Source of the DNA: Corynebacterium pseudopelargi
Lineage (GTDB): Bacteria > Actinomycetota > Actinomycetes > Mycobacteriales > Mycobacteriaceae
DNA: 64,000 nucleotides
Reading direction: 5' to 3'
NCBI RefSeq assembly: GCF_003814005.1
Contig: NZ_CP033898.1
Location: forward strand, 2,170,001-2,234,000
Part shown: positions 25,683 to 34,328 of the stretch, one piece after another
How positions within the stretch are numbered: position 1 is the first letter of the stretch
How the letters are laid out: each line of letters opens with the position of its first letter
Made by a program: the position numbers and the translations under genes
The notes under the pieces: generated by a model
Told to the model about the DNA's origin: nothing
Databases searched by the model: none
Seen by the model: only the letters and a program-made list of their open reading frames with translations

Positions 25683-28163
25683 ATGAATCTCGCCCGTGCG
25701 CTCCTTCACCCCTCAGATGCACCCGCGCTGCGAAGCGAAGCCACCACGCTAAGCCATGCTCAGCTCAAAGAGGCAGTGTCTGTCTGCGCCGCCACCCTCG
25801 CGGCCTCGCAACGAATGCTGATCCAGGTGCCTTTTGAGCGCAGCATTGACGCAATCATCGGCTACCTTGCTGTGCTTGAAGCAGGCCATGTGGCCTTGGT
25901 GGCTGGCGATCAGGCAGCAAAGCCCTATAAGCCCAATGCGCGCATGGATGGCCAAACCATGGTCACTTTGCACCGTGACCCCATCGAGCTGCACCCCGAT
26001 CTTGCCGTGCTGCTGAGCACCTCCGGCTCCACGGGATCAAGCAAATTGGTGCGCCTTTCGGCCGAGAATCTGCACTCTAATGCCGATGCCATCATCTATG
26101 GCTTGGGCCTTGAGGCCTCCGATGTGGGCGCTACGTTATTGCCGCTGCACTATTCCTTTGGTCTTTCGGTGCTGCATACGCACCTGCTTGCTGGCGGCTG
26201 CCTTGCTGTGGGCGAATGGAGCATGACTGACCCAGACTTGCACCAGAAGTTGAGCAAGTTCCAAGTGAGCAATATTGGCGTGGTGCCCCACATGCTCGAG
26301 CTGGCCCAAACCACACCTACTTTTGATCCGGCCCCTGCTTCGCTGCGCCTGGTGTATCAGGCCGGCGGCAAACTGGATGCCCATTTGGCCAAGCAGTGGT
26401 CCAAGCGCTTGGGCGCACAGGGCATTGCGTTTTCCATGATGTACGGGCAAACAGAGGCGAGTGCGCGGATGACGATTACGCGGCCGTCGACAAGCTTGGA
26501 GCACCCAGATGCCGTGGGTGAAGTAATCCGCGGCTCTCAGATGCGCGTGGATCACGGCGAGCTGGTCTTTAGCGGGCCTGGGGTAATGATGGGCTATGCC
26601 ATGCACCAAGACGACCTCGCTTTGGGGCGCATGATCAATGAACTGCGCACCGGCGATCTCGGCAGCGTGGAAGAAGGCATCGTGCGCATCCACGGGCGCA
26701 GCAGCGACTTTCTTAAAATCGCCGGGCTGCGCATCGCACTGCCAGAAATCCAATCGCAATTAAGCAAACAACACATCCACGCCATCGTCACCGGCGACGA
26801 CACAGCCGTGCGCGTGCTCGCCACCCAAAGCACCGCACCCAACACCACCGAACTCATCGCCGCCACCGGCCTCGATGGATCCCATGTGCGAGTCGCCACC
26901 ACCAAAACACTGCCACTTTTGCCCAATGGCAAACCCGATAAAAGGCGGGCGAAGCAGATGGTGGATGAGCAGTGGGCTGGCTCTGGAACATTGCCAAAAC
27001 TCGCCCATCTTCTAGGTATATATCTAGAAGAGGTGGATGTGTCGAAGTCCTTCGTGCACAACGGCGGCACCAGCCTCAACCACGTCGCCGCCGCCGCCCT
27101 GCTTGGCCGCCATCATCATTTGCCGCCGAATTGGCAGCATGTGCCTTTGGAGCAGATTTTGGCTACGCGGAGTTCGTCGATGGTGCGTGCTGATACGCCG
27201 ATGGTGTTGCGTGCTGTGGCGGCGTTGACGATTGTGTTGAATCATGCGAATTTGGCGCGTGTGTTGGGTGGGGCGCATACCTTGTTGTTGGTGGCGGGGT
27301 ATCAGTTGGCTGCGTTTGCGTTTGCGTTGCCTTCGGCGCGTGATCGTGTGCGTCGGGTGGCGCTGACGTGTGCTGCGGTGGCGATTCCTACTTCTGTGAT
27401 TTCTTTGGTGGGTGTGCTGATTACGGGCACTTATGGCTGGTCCAATGTGTTGTTGATTGAGTGGTTGTGGGAGAGCCAGGGCTCTACGTGGCTGTTTTGG
27501 TTTATTGAGACCTACCTGCTTGGCATGGTGGTGCTTACGGCTTTGTCTTGTGTGCCGGGTGTGTGGCGTGTGTATGCCCGCGATGGTTTTGCTGGTGCGT
27601 TGCTGTTGTTTGGTTTGTTGCTGCTGCCTCGTTATGCGGTGGAGATTTTCGATCCTTCGCATTTGCGCCATGGGCCTTTGGGGGCGATGTGGCTGTTGGC
27701 TGCGGGTGTGTTGGTGCGTAATGCGCAGCAGCAGGCGCAGAAGATTGTGGCGTGGATGCTGACTGCTGTGGCGTCGTGGGGGATGTTTGCAACGTTGTGG
27801 CAGTGGGCGTATGTGCTCATTGGTGCGGCACTGTTGTTGTGGGTGCCGCAGATTCCTTTGCCGCGTTGGGCATTAAGGCCGGTGGGCTTGTTGGCTGCTG
27901 CGTCGCTGTATTGCTATATCTTGCAGTTCGATATTCTTGCCCGCATTGCTAATCCTTGGGTGGGCGTGGTGGCGTCCTTGGCTGCCGGTATTGCTTGCTG
28001 GGCGTTGGTGCAGTTGTTGGTGGTTCGTCGTTTGTGGCCGTGGTTAACGCGTCGTTTGCGCGGTGCTGATCGGCTCCATGTGGACGATGTCGCTGGCCAG
28101 GGCTTGGGCGTCGGCGCTGTCGTGGGTGACAAGCACGCTGGTCACGCCGGCGCGTTCAAGTAG
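25683..28163 (+). CDS. Adenylation - carrier - membrane acyltransferase fusion
   Basis: An 826-aa three-part protein. Residues 1-430 are an AMP-binding ligase: P-loop 'STSGSTGSSKLVRLS', 'MMYGQTEASARM', 'GRSSDFLKIAGLRI' and the catalytic Lys in 'LPNGKPDKRR'. Residues 435-500 are a carrier domain with phosphopantetheine site 'VHNGGTSLNHV'. From about 508 a 9-10-helix membrane domain begins 'VLRAVAALTIVLNHANLARVLGGAHTLLL', resembling the acyltransferase-3 (OafA) family. It likely activates an acid, tethers it and transfers it across or at the membrane. GAGG lies 7 nt before ATG 25683; PPTase is divergent. The last 40 codons run antisense into the ABC ATPase gene. Codon usage changes towards T-ending codons after about 27100. 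Confidence 0.78.
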   Translation: MNLARALLHPSDAPALRSEATTLSHAQLKEAVSVCAATLAASQRMLIQVPFERSIDAIIGYLAVLEAGHVALVAGDQAAKPYKPNARMDGQTMVTLHRDPIELHPDLAVLLSTSGSTGSSKLVRLSAENLHSNADAIIYGLGLEASDVGATLLPLHYSFGLSVLHTHLLAGGCLAVGEWSMTDPDLHQKLSKFQVSNIGVVPHMLELAQTTPTFDPAPASLRLVYQAGGKLDAHLAKQWSKRLGAQGIAFSMMYGQTEASARMTITRPSTSLEHPDAVGEVIRGSQMRVDHGELVFSGPGVMMGYAMHQDDLALGRMINELRTGDLGSVEEGIVRIHGRSSDFLKIAGLRIALPEIQSQLSKQHIHAIVTGDDTAVRVLATQSTAPNTTELIAATGLDGSHVRVATTKTLPLLPNGKPDKRRAKQMVDEQWAGSGTLPKLAHLLGIYLEEVDVSKSFVHNGGTSLNHVAAAALLGRHHHLPPNWQHVPLEQILATRSSSMVRADTPMVLRAVAALTIVLNHANLARVLGGAHTLLLVAGYQLAAFAFALPSARDRVRRVALTCAAVAIPTSVISLVGVLITGTYGWSNVLLIEWLWESQGSTWLFWFIETYLLGMVVLTALSCVPGVWRVYARDGFAGALLLFGLLLLPRYAVEIFDPSHLRHGPLGAMWLLAAGVLVRNAQQQAQKIVAWMLTAVASWGMFATLWQWAYVLIGAALLLWVPQIPLPRWALRPVGLLAAASLYCYILQFDILARIANPWVGVVASLAAGIACWALVQLLVVRRLWPWLTRRLRGADRLHVDDVAGQGLGVGAVVGDKHAGHAGAFK
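27009..27030. repeat. AT-rich palindrome, copy 2 (in carrier-domain region)
   Basis: 22-bp near-perfect dyad differing from copy 1 at one base (CTTCTAGGTAT / ATATCTAGAAG). It encodes LLGIYLEE in the same reading phase as copy 1, at residues about 443-450, just before the carrier-domain serine. Confidence 0.88.
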
Positions 28164-28709
28164 TTCTCGGACTTCGTGGCGTACTTGTTCGCGCAGGTTG
28201 GCGTCGAGGTTGGAGAAGGGTTCGTCAAGCAGGAGCACTTTGGGCCTGGGGGCAAGGGCGCGGGCAAGTGCTACGCGTTGTTGTTGGCCGCCGGAAAGTT
28301 GGTGTGGGTAGCGCGAGTGAAGTTCGCTTAAGCCCACCATGTCGAGCGTTTCGGCTACGCGCTGTTTGCGCTGCTCACGGCTCATGCCGCGCAGTCCATA
28401 TTCCACGTTGCGCTGCACCGTCATGTGCGGAAAGAGCGCATAATCTTGAAACACCAGGCCAATCCCGCGGGCTTCTGGGGCTTGGAAGCTTGTCGACGAA
28501 GCCACGCACGCATCCCCAATGCGCACCTCGCCAGAGGCTGGGCGTTCGAGGCCTGCGATGAGCCTGAGCACCGTGGTTTTTGCGCAACCGGATGGCCCAA
28601 GCAGTGCGGTGCAGCTTCCGGGGGCTACTCTCAAGTTGAAGTGCGCCAGTTGGTCGTCTTTGGCGTGGGGGTAGCGGAACGTGACGTCGACAAGCTGGAT
28701 GCTAGACAT
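28044..28709 (-). CDS. Iron(III) ABC transporter ATPase, C-terminally short
   Basis: A 221-aa ABC ATPase of the FbpC/PotA type. Walker A 'LLGPSGCAKTTVLRL' (Ala replaces the usual Gly before Lys), Q-loop 'LVFQDYALFPHMT', signature 'QLSGGQQQRVALARAL', Walker B 'VLLLDEPFSNLD' and H-loop 'LVTHDSADAQAL' are present. It stops soon after 'DIVHMEPISTAQTTR', without the C-terminal regulatory domain of FbpC proteins (usually about 330-350 aa). The last 120 bp overlap, antisense, the fusion gene, suggesting that a deletion joined the two loci. It overlaps the permease gene by 8 nt. Confidence 0.88.
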   Translation of the reverse strand: MSSIQLVDVTFRYPHAKDDQLAHFNLRVAPGSCTALLGPSGCAKTTVLRLIAGLERPASGEVRIGDACVASSTSFQAPEARGIGLVFQDYALFPHMTVQRNVEYGLRGMSREQRKQRVAETLDMVGLSELHSRYPHQLSGGQQQRVALARALAPRPKVLLLDEPFSNLDANLREQVRHEVRELLERAGVTSVLVTHDSADAQALASDIVHMEPISTAQTTR

Positions 28710-30291
28710 GTGGGTTCTCCTGGGATTGGCGTGCCACGATCAAGGCGATGGGGATCATGGCAATACCGATAATGAGCAGGCTTGAAAGCGAAGACTCAGG
28801 GATCATCTCATCGTTGGCGTATTCGAATACGCGCGTGGATAAGGTGGCGAAGTTGAAGGGGCGCAGGATCAACACGATGGGAAGTTCCTTCATCATGTCG
28901 ATAAACGCCAGGAGGAAGGCGCCGATTAGCGCCGAGCGGATCATCGGCACGTCCACGGTGGCCGTGGCCCTCAGTGGCCCCGCACCTAGAAGGCGTGCGG
29001 ATTCGTGAGCGCGGATGCCCACGCGCTCAAAACCAGACTCCACCGATTGCATACTCACCGCCAGGTAGCGAATGAGGTAGGCCACCACGATGATCGCGGG
29101 CGTGGCGGTCAGCGCAGTGCCGATGCGGGTATCGAGCCACACTCCCACCGACAAGATGGCCAGGGCAATCACCGTGGAAGGCACCGAGTAGCCCATCACG
29201 GTGATGCGCGCGAAGGTTTTGGTCACAGCACTTGGCCACAGCCTTTGGGTTTGGGCCACGATCAAAGCGCAGATGGTGGTGGCAAGCGCACCGGCCAGCG
29301 CCACGGACACGGATGTGCCGAGGGTGGCAAGCAGGCCATCGAAGCGGATATTGGGCATAGACACAATGGCCCAGTAGATCATCTGGATCATGGGGATCAG
29401 CAGCGCAAAGGCCAAAACCGACCACGCTGCAAGGGGGACCAATACGCGCGCTAGGCCGCGTAATTGCATGCGCTGCATCGGCCGTGCGCGAACCCCCACC
29501 GAGGCCGAGCGCGGGCCGCGCAGTGCTTTTTCTCCAGCAGAAAGCAGGGTGACCACCAGCAGCAAGATGGCGGCGAGCTTTAAGGCCGCCGTCATATCTC
29601 CAAGGCCGAGCCAACTTTTGAAGATGGCGGTGGTAAATACTTCTAGGCCAAAGTAGGAGGCCAGGCCATAATCGGAGAGCACCTCGAAGGCCACCAGCGT
29701 GGCACCAGCTACCACGGCGTTGCGGGTAAGCGGCAGGATCACCGTGAAGTAGGCGCGCATCGGGCTTGCCCCAGACACGCGGGCGGCCTCAAGCAGGTGG
29801 CCTACTTCGCGGGATAAAAAGGCGCGAAGCACTAAGAAGATGTAGGGGTATAAAAACAGCGTGAACATCAGCACCGCGCCAAAAGGCGTGAGCAGATCAA
29901 AGCTGCCTGGTTTAAGCTCCACCCCAAGATTGCGCAGGCCCACCTGGATCCAGCCGGTGTAGCCGGTCATGGCCACGTAGGTATAGCCGCCGATATAGGG
30001 CGGGATGGCAAGCGGTAGTACTAGGCCCAAAGAGAGCAGGCGCCTGCCTGGGAACTCATAGGCTGTGACCCACCACGCTAAGGCGGAGGCCACGATCACG
30101 CTCAAGATCACCACGGCGAATACCAGCTTGAAGGTGCCCCAAATATAGCCTGCGAGCAGGTTATCTACGATGTGGTGCCAGGCATCGCTGGCTGGGGCAA
30201 AAAGCCCGGCGAGGATGCCGAGCAGTGGGGTAAGCATGAGTAAGACCACGATCGCAGTGATCGTGGTCCAGACGCGACGAGAAGTGATCAA
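28702..30291 (-). CDS. Iron(III) ABC transporter permease (FbpB type)
   Basis: A 529-aa permease made of two fused BPD_transp_1 halves, about 12 helices in all, as in FbpB/SfuB. Each half has an EAA-like loop for ATPase docking ('EAARVSGASPMRAYFTVILPLTRNAVVAG' and 'ESARLLGAGPLRATATVDVPMIRSALIG'). It would move ferric iron released by the binding protein. It is the middle gene of the operon: 48 bp after the binding protein and overlapping the ATPase by 8 nt. The start is ATG 30291. Confidence 0.92.
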   Translation of the reverse strand: MITSRRVWTTITAIVVLLMLTPLLGILAGLFAPASDAWHHIVDNLLAGYIWGTFKLVFAVVILSVIVASALAWWVTAYEFPGRRLLSLGLVLPLAIPPYIGGYTYVAMTGYTGWIQVGLRNLGVELKPGSFDLLTPFGAVLMFTLFLYPYIFLVLRAFLSREVGHLLEAARVSGASPMRAYFTVILPLTRNAVVAGATLVAFEVLSDYGLASYFGLEVFTTAIFKSWLGLGDMTAALKLAAILLLVVTLLSAGEKALRGPRSASVGVRARPMQRMQLRGLARVLVPLAAWSVLAFALLIPMIQMIYWAIVSMPNIRFDGLLATLGTSVSVALAGALATTICALIVAQTQRLWPSAVTKTFARITVMGYSVPSTVIALAILSVGVWLDTRIGTALTATPAIIVVAYLIRYLAVSMQSVESGFERVGIRAHESARLLGAGPLRATATVDVPMIRSALIGAFLLAFIDMMKELPIVLILRPFNFATLSTRVFEYANDEMIPESSLSSLLIIGIAMIPIALIVARQSQENPHV

Positions 30292-30339
30292 AATTGCGCG
30301 ATTCTTCCAAAGGTTTGTGGCGGTTGTAGTGAGTGCAGT

Positions 30340-31362
30340 TTACTTCCAGCCGACCTCGTCGAAGATCTTGGTGGCATCATCGCGGTACTTGCCAAGCTCT
30401 TCATAATCCACCTTTTGCTTGGTGAATTCGCCCCAAGACTTCTGCACCTCAGGCAGCGGGGCCTTGGGGTTGAGCGGGAACTCGCCGTTTTCTTGGGCAT
30501 AGAGTTCCTGAATCTTCTCGCTAGAGAGGAATTCCAGCAGCTTGATGGCGTTTTCCTTGTGCTTTGCACCCTTGAGCATGGCACCGTAGGAGATGTTGAG
30601 GTGGGTGTTCTCGGGGAAGATCAGGCCGACCTTTTCAGCCACCTTGGCCTCGTTGGGGTCCGAGGACTTTGCCATGCGAGCCCAGTAGTAGGAGTTCATG
30701 ATGGCCAGATCGCCCTCGCCTGCGGCAACAGCCTTGGCTTGGTCAATGTCGTTGCCCTTGGGCTCGCGGGCGAAGTTATCTACTACGCCTTGTGCCCACT
30801 GCTTGGCGGAATCTTCACCATCGACCTCGATAAACGAGGCCAGCAGCGCCTGGTTATAGGAAGAGCTGGAGGGGCGAACCAGGATCTGATCCTTCCACTC
30901 AGGCTTGGTGATGTCCTCATAAGTCTTGATCTTCTCCGGGTCCACGTGATCCTTGTTATACGCAATCACGCGGGCACGAGAAGTAATACCCATCCAATAA
31001 TCGCCACGGAACTGTTCGGGGATATTGGACTCGATGGTGTCGCTCATGGCGTCTTCCAACGCGTCCGCCTCGTGCAGCGGATACAGCGACTCGGCACCGA
31101 CGGTGAGCAGCACGTCTGCCTGGGGCTTATTCTTTTCGCGGGTGATGCGCTCTACCAGCTCATCGCCTTTGCCCTCGACCACGTTGAGCTTGAGGCCAGT
31201 TTCTTCTTCGAACATCTTGTACACCTCTTTATCCACGTCATAGTGGCGAGAGGAATACACATTGACTACGTCATCGGACTTCTGATCAAAGCCTTCTTCC
31301 CCGCTCGAGCAAGCGGTGAGGGTGAGGGCAGCAGCTAGGCCGGCGGCAATGAGGCGGCGCAT
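30340..31362 (-). CDS. Iron(III)-binding lipoprotein of ABC transporter (FbpA/FutA type)
   Basis: A 340-aa substrate-binding lipoprotein. The signal peptide ends in lipobox 'LTACSS' (Cys 18). The mature part opens 'VVNVYSSRHYDVDKEVY', typical of ferric-binding proteins, and has the metal-binding tyrosine pair in 'AIMNSYYWARM' plus 'NISYGAMLKGAKH'. It captures Fe3+ outside the membrane for the permease encoded downstream. AGAAGGAG is 6 nt before the ATG. A DtxR-like box 26 bp upstream suggests iron repression. It is the first gene of the operon. Confidence 0.92.
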   Translation of the reverse strand: MRRLIAAGLAAALTLTACSSGEEGFDQKSDDVVNVYSSRHYDVDKEVYKMFEEETGLKLNVVEGKGDELVERITREKNKPQADVLLTVGAESLYPLHEADALEDAMSDTIESNIPEQFRGDYWMGITSRARVIAYNKDHVDPEKIKTYEDITKPEWKDQILVRPSSSSYNQALLASFIEVDGEDSAKQWAQGVVDNFAREPKGNDIDQAKAVAAGEGDLAIMNSYYWARMAKSSDPNEAKVAEKVGLIFPENTHLNISYGAMLKGAKHKENAIKLLEFLSSEKIQELYAQENGEFPLNPKAPLPEVQKSWGEFTKQKVDYEELGKYRDDATKIFDEVGWK

Positions 31363-31387
31363 TTCGCTCCTTCTAGATATTTCGAGA

Positions 31388-31406
31388 TTAACTTAGGCTA
31401 CGATTA
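31388..31406 (-). promoter_or_regulatory. DtxR-like iron box
   Basis: TTAACTTAGGCTACGATTA matches 13 of 19 positions of the DtxR consensus TTAGGTTAGSCTAACCTAA, including the central TTAGGCTA. It lies 26 bp before the iron-binding lipoprotein start, the usual place for repression by DtxR-Fe2+. Confidence 0.6.
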
Positions 31407-31448
31407 GCAAACCTACACCAAAATATAAGGCTTGCCTAGCCGCTTTTA

Positions 31449-31466
31449 GCTTTTCGACGCCCCCGC
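31449..31466 (+). repeat. Intergenic copy of GCTTNTCGACGYCCCCGC repeat
   Basis: GCTTTTCGACGCCCCCGC, between the iron operon promoter and the sirtuin stop. The 17-mer CTTTTCGACGCCCCCGC is identical at 3280-3296 and 57831-57847; shorter matches occur throughout the window (see findings). Confidence 0.75.
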
Positions 31467-31517
31467 ACACAACCCATCTGCCCGCATACAGAACCCTCTG
31501 CCAGCAACCTTGAAGCC

Positions 31518-32459
31518 TTAGAGATTGAGCGCATCTAAAAGATCATCAAAGGCCGGGCCTACCTGGGTGCGCCAGAGGGTGTGGGCGCGCGCATCGGCCC
31601 TTCCCGGGCCACCATTAATAACGGCCACTTCCTTGCCCTGCTTGAGGGCATCGAGCACGAAGCGATACCCACTCATCACCGCCAAAGATGATCCGGCGAC
31701 CAACACGGATGAGGACTGTTCCAGCAAAGCGGAGGCGCGCTCGCGGCGGCTTTTGGGCACCGGCTCGCCAAAATAGACCACGTCTGGTTTGAGCAGCTTG
31801 GAGCCGCATACCTGGCAACCCACCAGCTGAAAACCCGCCACCTGCTTGGCGCTGAGCGTGACATCGCCATCGGGATTCACCATGGCCGGATCGAGCTCAA
31901 TCTGCGCTAAATAGTTGGGGTTTGCTGCCTGGATGCGCTGATCGAGCTGGTGGCGATCCTCCTTTGCCCCGCAGCTTAGGCACACCACGCGGGCTAAATC
32001 GCCGTGCAGGGCAATCAGGCTGCTGCTCCCGGCTGCACGGTGCAGGCCATCGACGTTTTGGGTGAGCACACCTGAGACAAAGCCCGCGCGTTCGAGCTCT
32101 ACGAGGGCAAAGTGTGTGCGATTCGGTGCTGCTTGATCCAGGTGGCGCCAGCCCACAAAGCTGCGTGCCCAATAGCGTTGCAGGGCTGCTGCATCGTGAC
32201 GAAACTCCTGGTACGTCATGGGACGATGCCGGGACAAGGAACCTCGCGGCCCGCGATAATCGGGAATACCCGATTCGGTGCTCACGCCCGCGCCGGTGAT
32301 CACCATGACCCGGCCTTGGCGCAGTTGATAGCTGATGCGCTCTAGGGCCTGCGGCGCTGGGGTGGGCTGGGCAGTTTCTTCTACCACGCGCGCAATGGAG
32401 CGCAGCGCAGAATCGTGCGCCATTTGGATGGCAGGATCAAAAGCTGAGGTGGGCTGCAC
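31518..32459 (-). CDS. NAD-dependent protein deacylase (sirtuin, SIR2 family)
   Basis: A 313-aa class II-type sirtuin that removes acyl groups from lysines using NAD+. The Rossmann motifs 'VITGAGVSTESGIPDYRG' and 'LTQNVDGLHRAAG', the catalytic His in 'IALHGDLARVVCLSCGA', the zinc cysteines CLSC and CQVC, and 'LVAGSSLAV' and 'VAVINGGPGRAD' are all intact. It has an N-terminal extension of about 35 residues. GTG 32459 is preferred because TACGCT (32467-32472, this strand) ends 7 nt before it; GTG 32465 is the other option. It is monocistronic, downstream of katA on the same strand. Confidence 0.9.
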   Translation of the reverse strand: MQPTSAFDPAIQMAHDSALRSIARVVEETAQPTPAPQALERISYQLRQGRVMVITGAGVSTESGIPDYRGPRGSLSRHRPMTYQEFRHDAAALQRYWARSFVGWRHLDQAAPNRTHFALVELERAGFVSGVLTQNVDGLHRAAGSSSLIALHGDLARVVCLSCGAKEDRHQLDQRIQAANPNYLAQIELDPAMVNPDGDVTLSAKQVAGFQLVGCQVCGSKLLKPDVVYFGEPVPKSRRERASALLEQSSSVLVAGSSLAVMSGYRFVLDALKQGKEVAVINGGPGRADARAHTLWRTQVGPAFDDLLDALNL

Positions 32460-32486
32460 ATGCACGAGCGTACCGTTAAAGCGAAT

Positions 32487-32516
32487 AAGCCCCGCAGCGA
32501 TGAGCTTGCGGGGCTT
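32487..32516 (-). terminator. katA terminator
   Basis: Perfect 10-bp stem AAGCCCCGCA / TGCGGGGCTT, 10-nt loop, followed on the minus strand by TTATTCGCTTT. It lies 17 bp past the katA stop and just upstream of the sirtuin promoter. Confidence 0.82.
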
Positions 32517-32533
32517 AGGCGTTGGGGCGGTGC

Positions 32534-34084
32534 TTACTTCTTGGAAGCGAACACGCGCTTGACTTCGGCGCCGAGGTGTTCATCCACCTGGCTCCAGTAC
32601 CAGTAGCAGCGCTCCTCCGTTTCGGGGGACACGCCCTGCATGGCATTGGTGATGTTTTCTACCAGGTGCTCGCGCTGAGTTTCGTCGAGTACCTCGCGGT
32701 AGAGGATGCCGGGCTGGATAAAGTCGTCATCTTCTGGGTGCTGCACATAGGCTGCGCGCACCAGGTCCGTGCCGTGAGGATCCGGGTTCACGTAGAGGTC
32801 GCCGGCCTGGCCGAAGGTCTCGCCAGAGTTCGAAGTCTGGCCATCGTCGAGGTAGCCTGCGCCCTTTGCAAAGCGGTTGGGGCTATAGGTAGGAGCATCG
32901 GCCGGGTTGAACTCATAGGCCATGTGCCCTTCGTGGCTATAGGTATTGACCGGGTTCACGGGGCGGTTGATTGGCAGTTGCTGATAGTTCGAGCCAATGC
33001 GTGCGCGCTGGGCATCAGCATAGGCAAAGGCGCGAGCCATGAGCATGCGGTCGGGTGAAAGGCCAACGCCTGGCACCAGGTTTGCCGGGTCAAGGGCAAG
33101 CTGCTCAATTTGGGCGAAGAAGTTCTTCGGGTTGCGGTTCAAGATGAAGTAGCCGACGTCGATAAGCGGATAATCCTTCTGCGACCAAGTCTTGGTCAGA
33201 TCGAAGGGGTTCCAGCGGTAGTTATCGGCCTCGTCGTGGGGCATGATCTGCACCTTGACGTCCCAGATGGGGTAATCGCCGCGCTCGATGGCGTTAAAGA
33301 GGTCCTCGCGGTGGTAGTCGGCATTCTTGCCGGCCATCTCCTCGGCCTCGGCATCGGTGAAGCAATCCCAGCCCTGGCGGGACTTGAAGTGGTACTTGAT
33401 CCACACCGGGGTGCCTTCCTCGTTGATCCACTGGAAGGTGTGGGAGCCAAAGCCATCCTGGTGGCGGGAAGTCTTAGGAGTGCCGCGGTCGGTCATCAGA
33501 TACGTCACCTGGTGCGCGGACTCTGGGGTGCGGGTCCAGAAATCCCACTGCATATCTGCATCGCGCAGACCATTGGCACCCAGGCGCTTCTGGGAGTGGA
33601 TGAAGTCGGGGAACTTGATGCCGTCGCGGAGGAAGAAGGTGGGGGTGTTATTGCCCACGATGTCGTAATTGCCGTCTTCCGTCCAGAAACGAAGCGCGAA
33701 GCCGTGGACGTCGCGCCAAGTATCCGGGGAGCCCTGCTCGCCAGCCACGGTGGAAAAGCGCACGGCCATGGGAGTAACGGTGCCCTTTTGGAAGAGCTTG
33801 GCCTTGGTGTACTGGGAGACGTCTTCGGTGATGTGCAGCTCACCAAAAGCGCCGTGGCCCTTGGCGTGGGGGTTGCGCTCCGGCACGCGCTCGCGGTTGA
33901 AGTGCGCCAGTTTTTCAATCAGGTGCAGATCATTGAGCACGTTGGGGCCTTGAGCGCCAGCGGTGATGGACACATTTTCGCTGGGTACGGGCTGGCCACC
34001 TGCGCGGGTGGTGTGGTCTGCGTTTCCGGTGCGCTCGCCCTGGTTCAAGATTTGATCGGCGGCGGATTGTTCGTTCTGAGACAT
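32534..34084 (-). CDS. katA: Monofunctional haem catalase
   Basis: A 516-aa clade-3 small-subunit catalase decomposing hydrogen peroxide. The distal His region 'ERNPHAKGHGAFGELHITEDVS', 'RFSTVAGEQGSPDTWRDVHGFALRF', 'NNTPTFFLRDGIKFPDF' and the proximal haem tyrosine region 'RMLMARAFAYADAQRARIGSNYQQLP' (R-x-F-x-Y) are intact. A strong ribosome site (AGGAGGG) lies 8 nt before the ATG; TAGGTT near 34131 is a likely -10. It is divergent from sigC, the same pairing as in C. glutamicum. Confidence 0.97.
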   Translation of the reverse strand: MSQNEQSAADQILNQGERTGNADHTTRAGGQPVPSENVSITAGAQGPNVLNDLHLIEKLAHFNRERVPERNPHAKGHGAFGELHITEDVSQYTKAKLFQKGTVTPMAVRFSTVAGEQGSPDTWRDVHGFALRFWTEDGNYDIVGNNTPTFFLRDGIKFPDFIHSQKRLGANGLRDADMQWDFWTRTPESAHQVTYLMTDRGTPKTSRHQDGFGSHTFQWINEEGTPVWIKYHFKSRQGWDCFTDAEAEEMAGKNADYHREDLFNAIERGDYPIWDVKVQIMPHDEADNYRWNPFDLTKTWSQKDYPLIDVGYFILNRNPKNFFAQIEQLALDPANLVPGVGLSPDRMLMARAFAYADAQRARIGSNYQQLPINRPVNPVNTYSHEGHMAYEFNPADAPTYSPNRFAKGAGYLDDGQTSNSGETFGQAGDLYVNPDPHGTDLVRAAYVQHPEDDDFIQPGILYREVLDETQREHLVENITNAMQGVSPETEERCYWYWSQVDEHLGAEVKRVFASKK

Positions 34085-34312
34085 CAGCGTTGCCCTCCTA
34101 AGGGTTTTCCTATTGATGTGCGTTAATTAATAACCTACACCTAGTCACCTCAGGCTTCAAGCGCGATGCGGGCATTCACATGGAATTCCTAGGCAATACA
34201 GAGCTTTTTATGCCCTAAAAGCGCGTCCCCGCTGGGCAACTTCGCTGTGCAACCTCACTGCGCACCCCACTGTGTGCACCCCCGGCGAAAACTCAATCGG
34301 AAGTTTGACTGC

Positions 34313-34318
34313 TAAACT
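34313..34318 (+). promoter_or_regulatory. sigC -10 element (extended)
   Basis: TAAACT preceded by TG one base away (TGCTAAACT), ten nt before the sigC ATG. No ribosome site is visible between it and the start, so the transcript must begin at or within a few bases of the ATG. Confidence 0.55.
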
Positions 34319-34328
34319 CACACACACC

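Noticed and set aside
33110..34126. 338-codon plus-strand frame opposite katA
   Set aside because: Shadow of the catalase gene with no ribosome site; catalase motifs are clear on the other strand.
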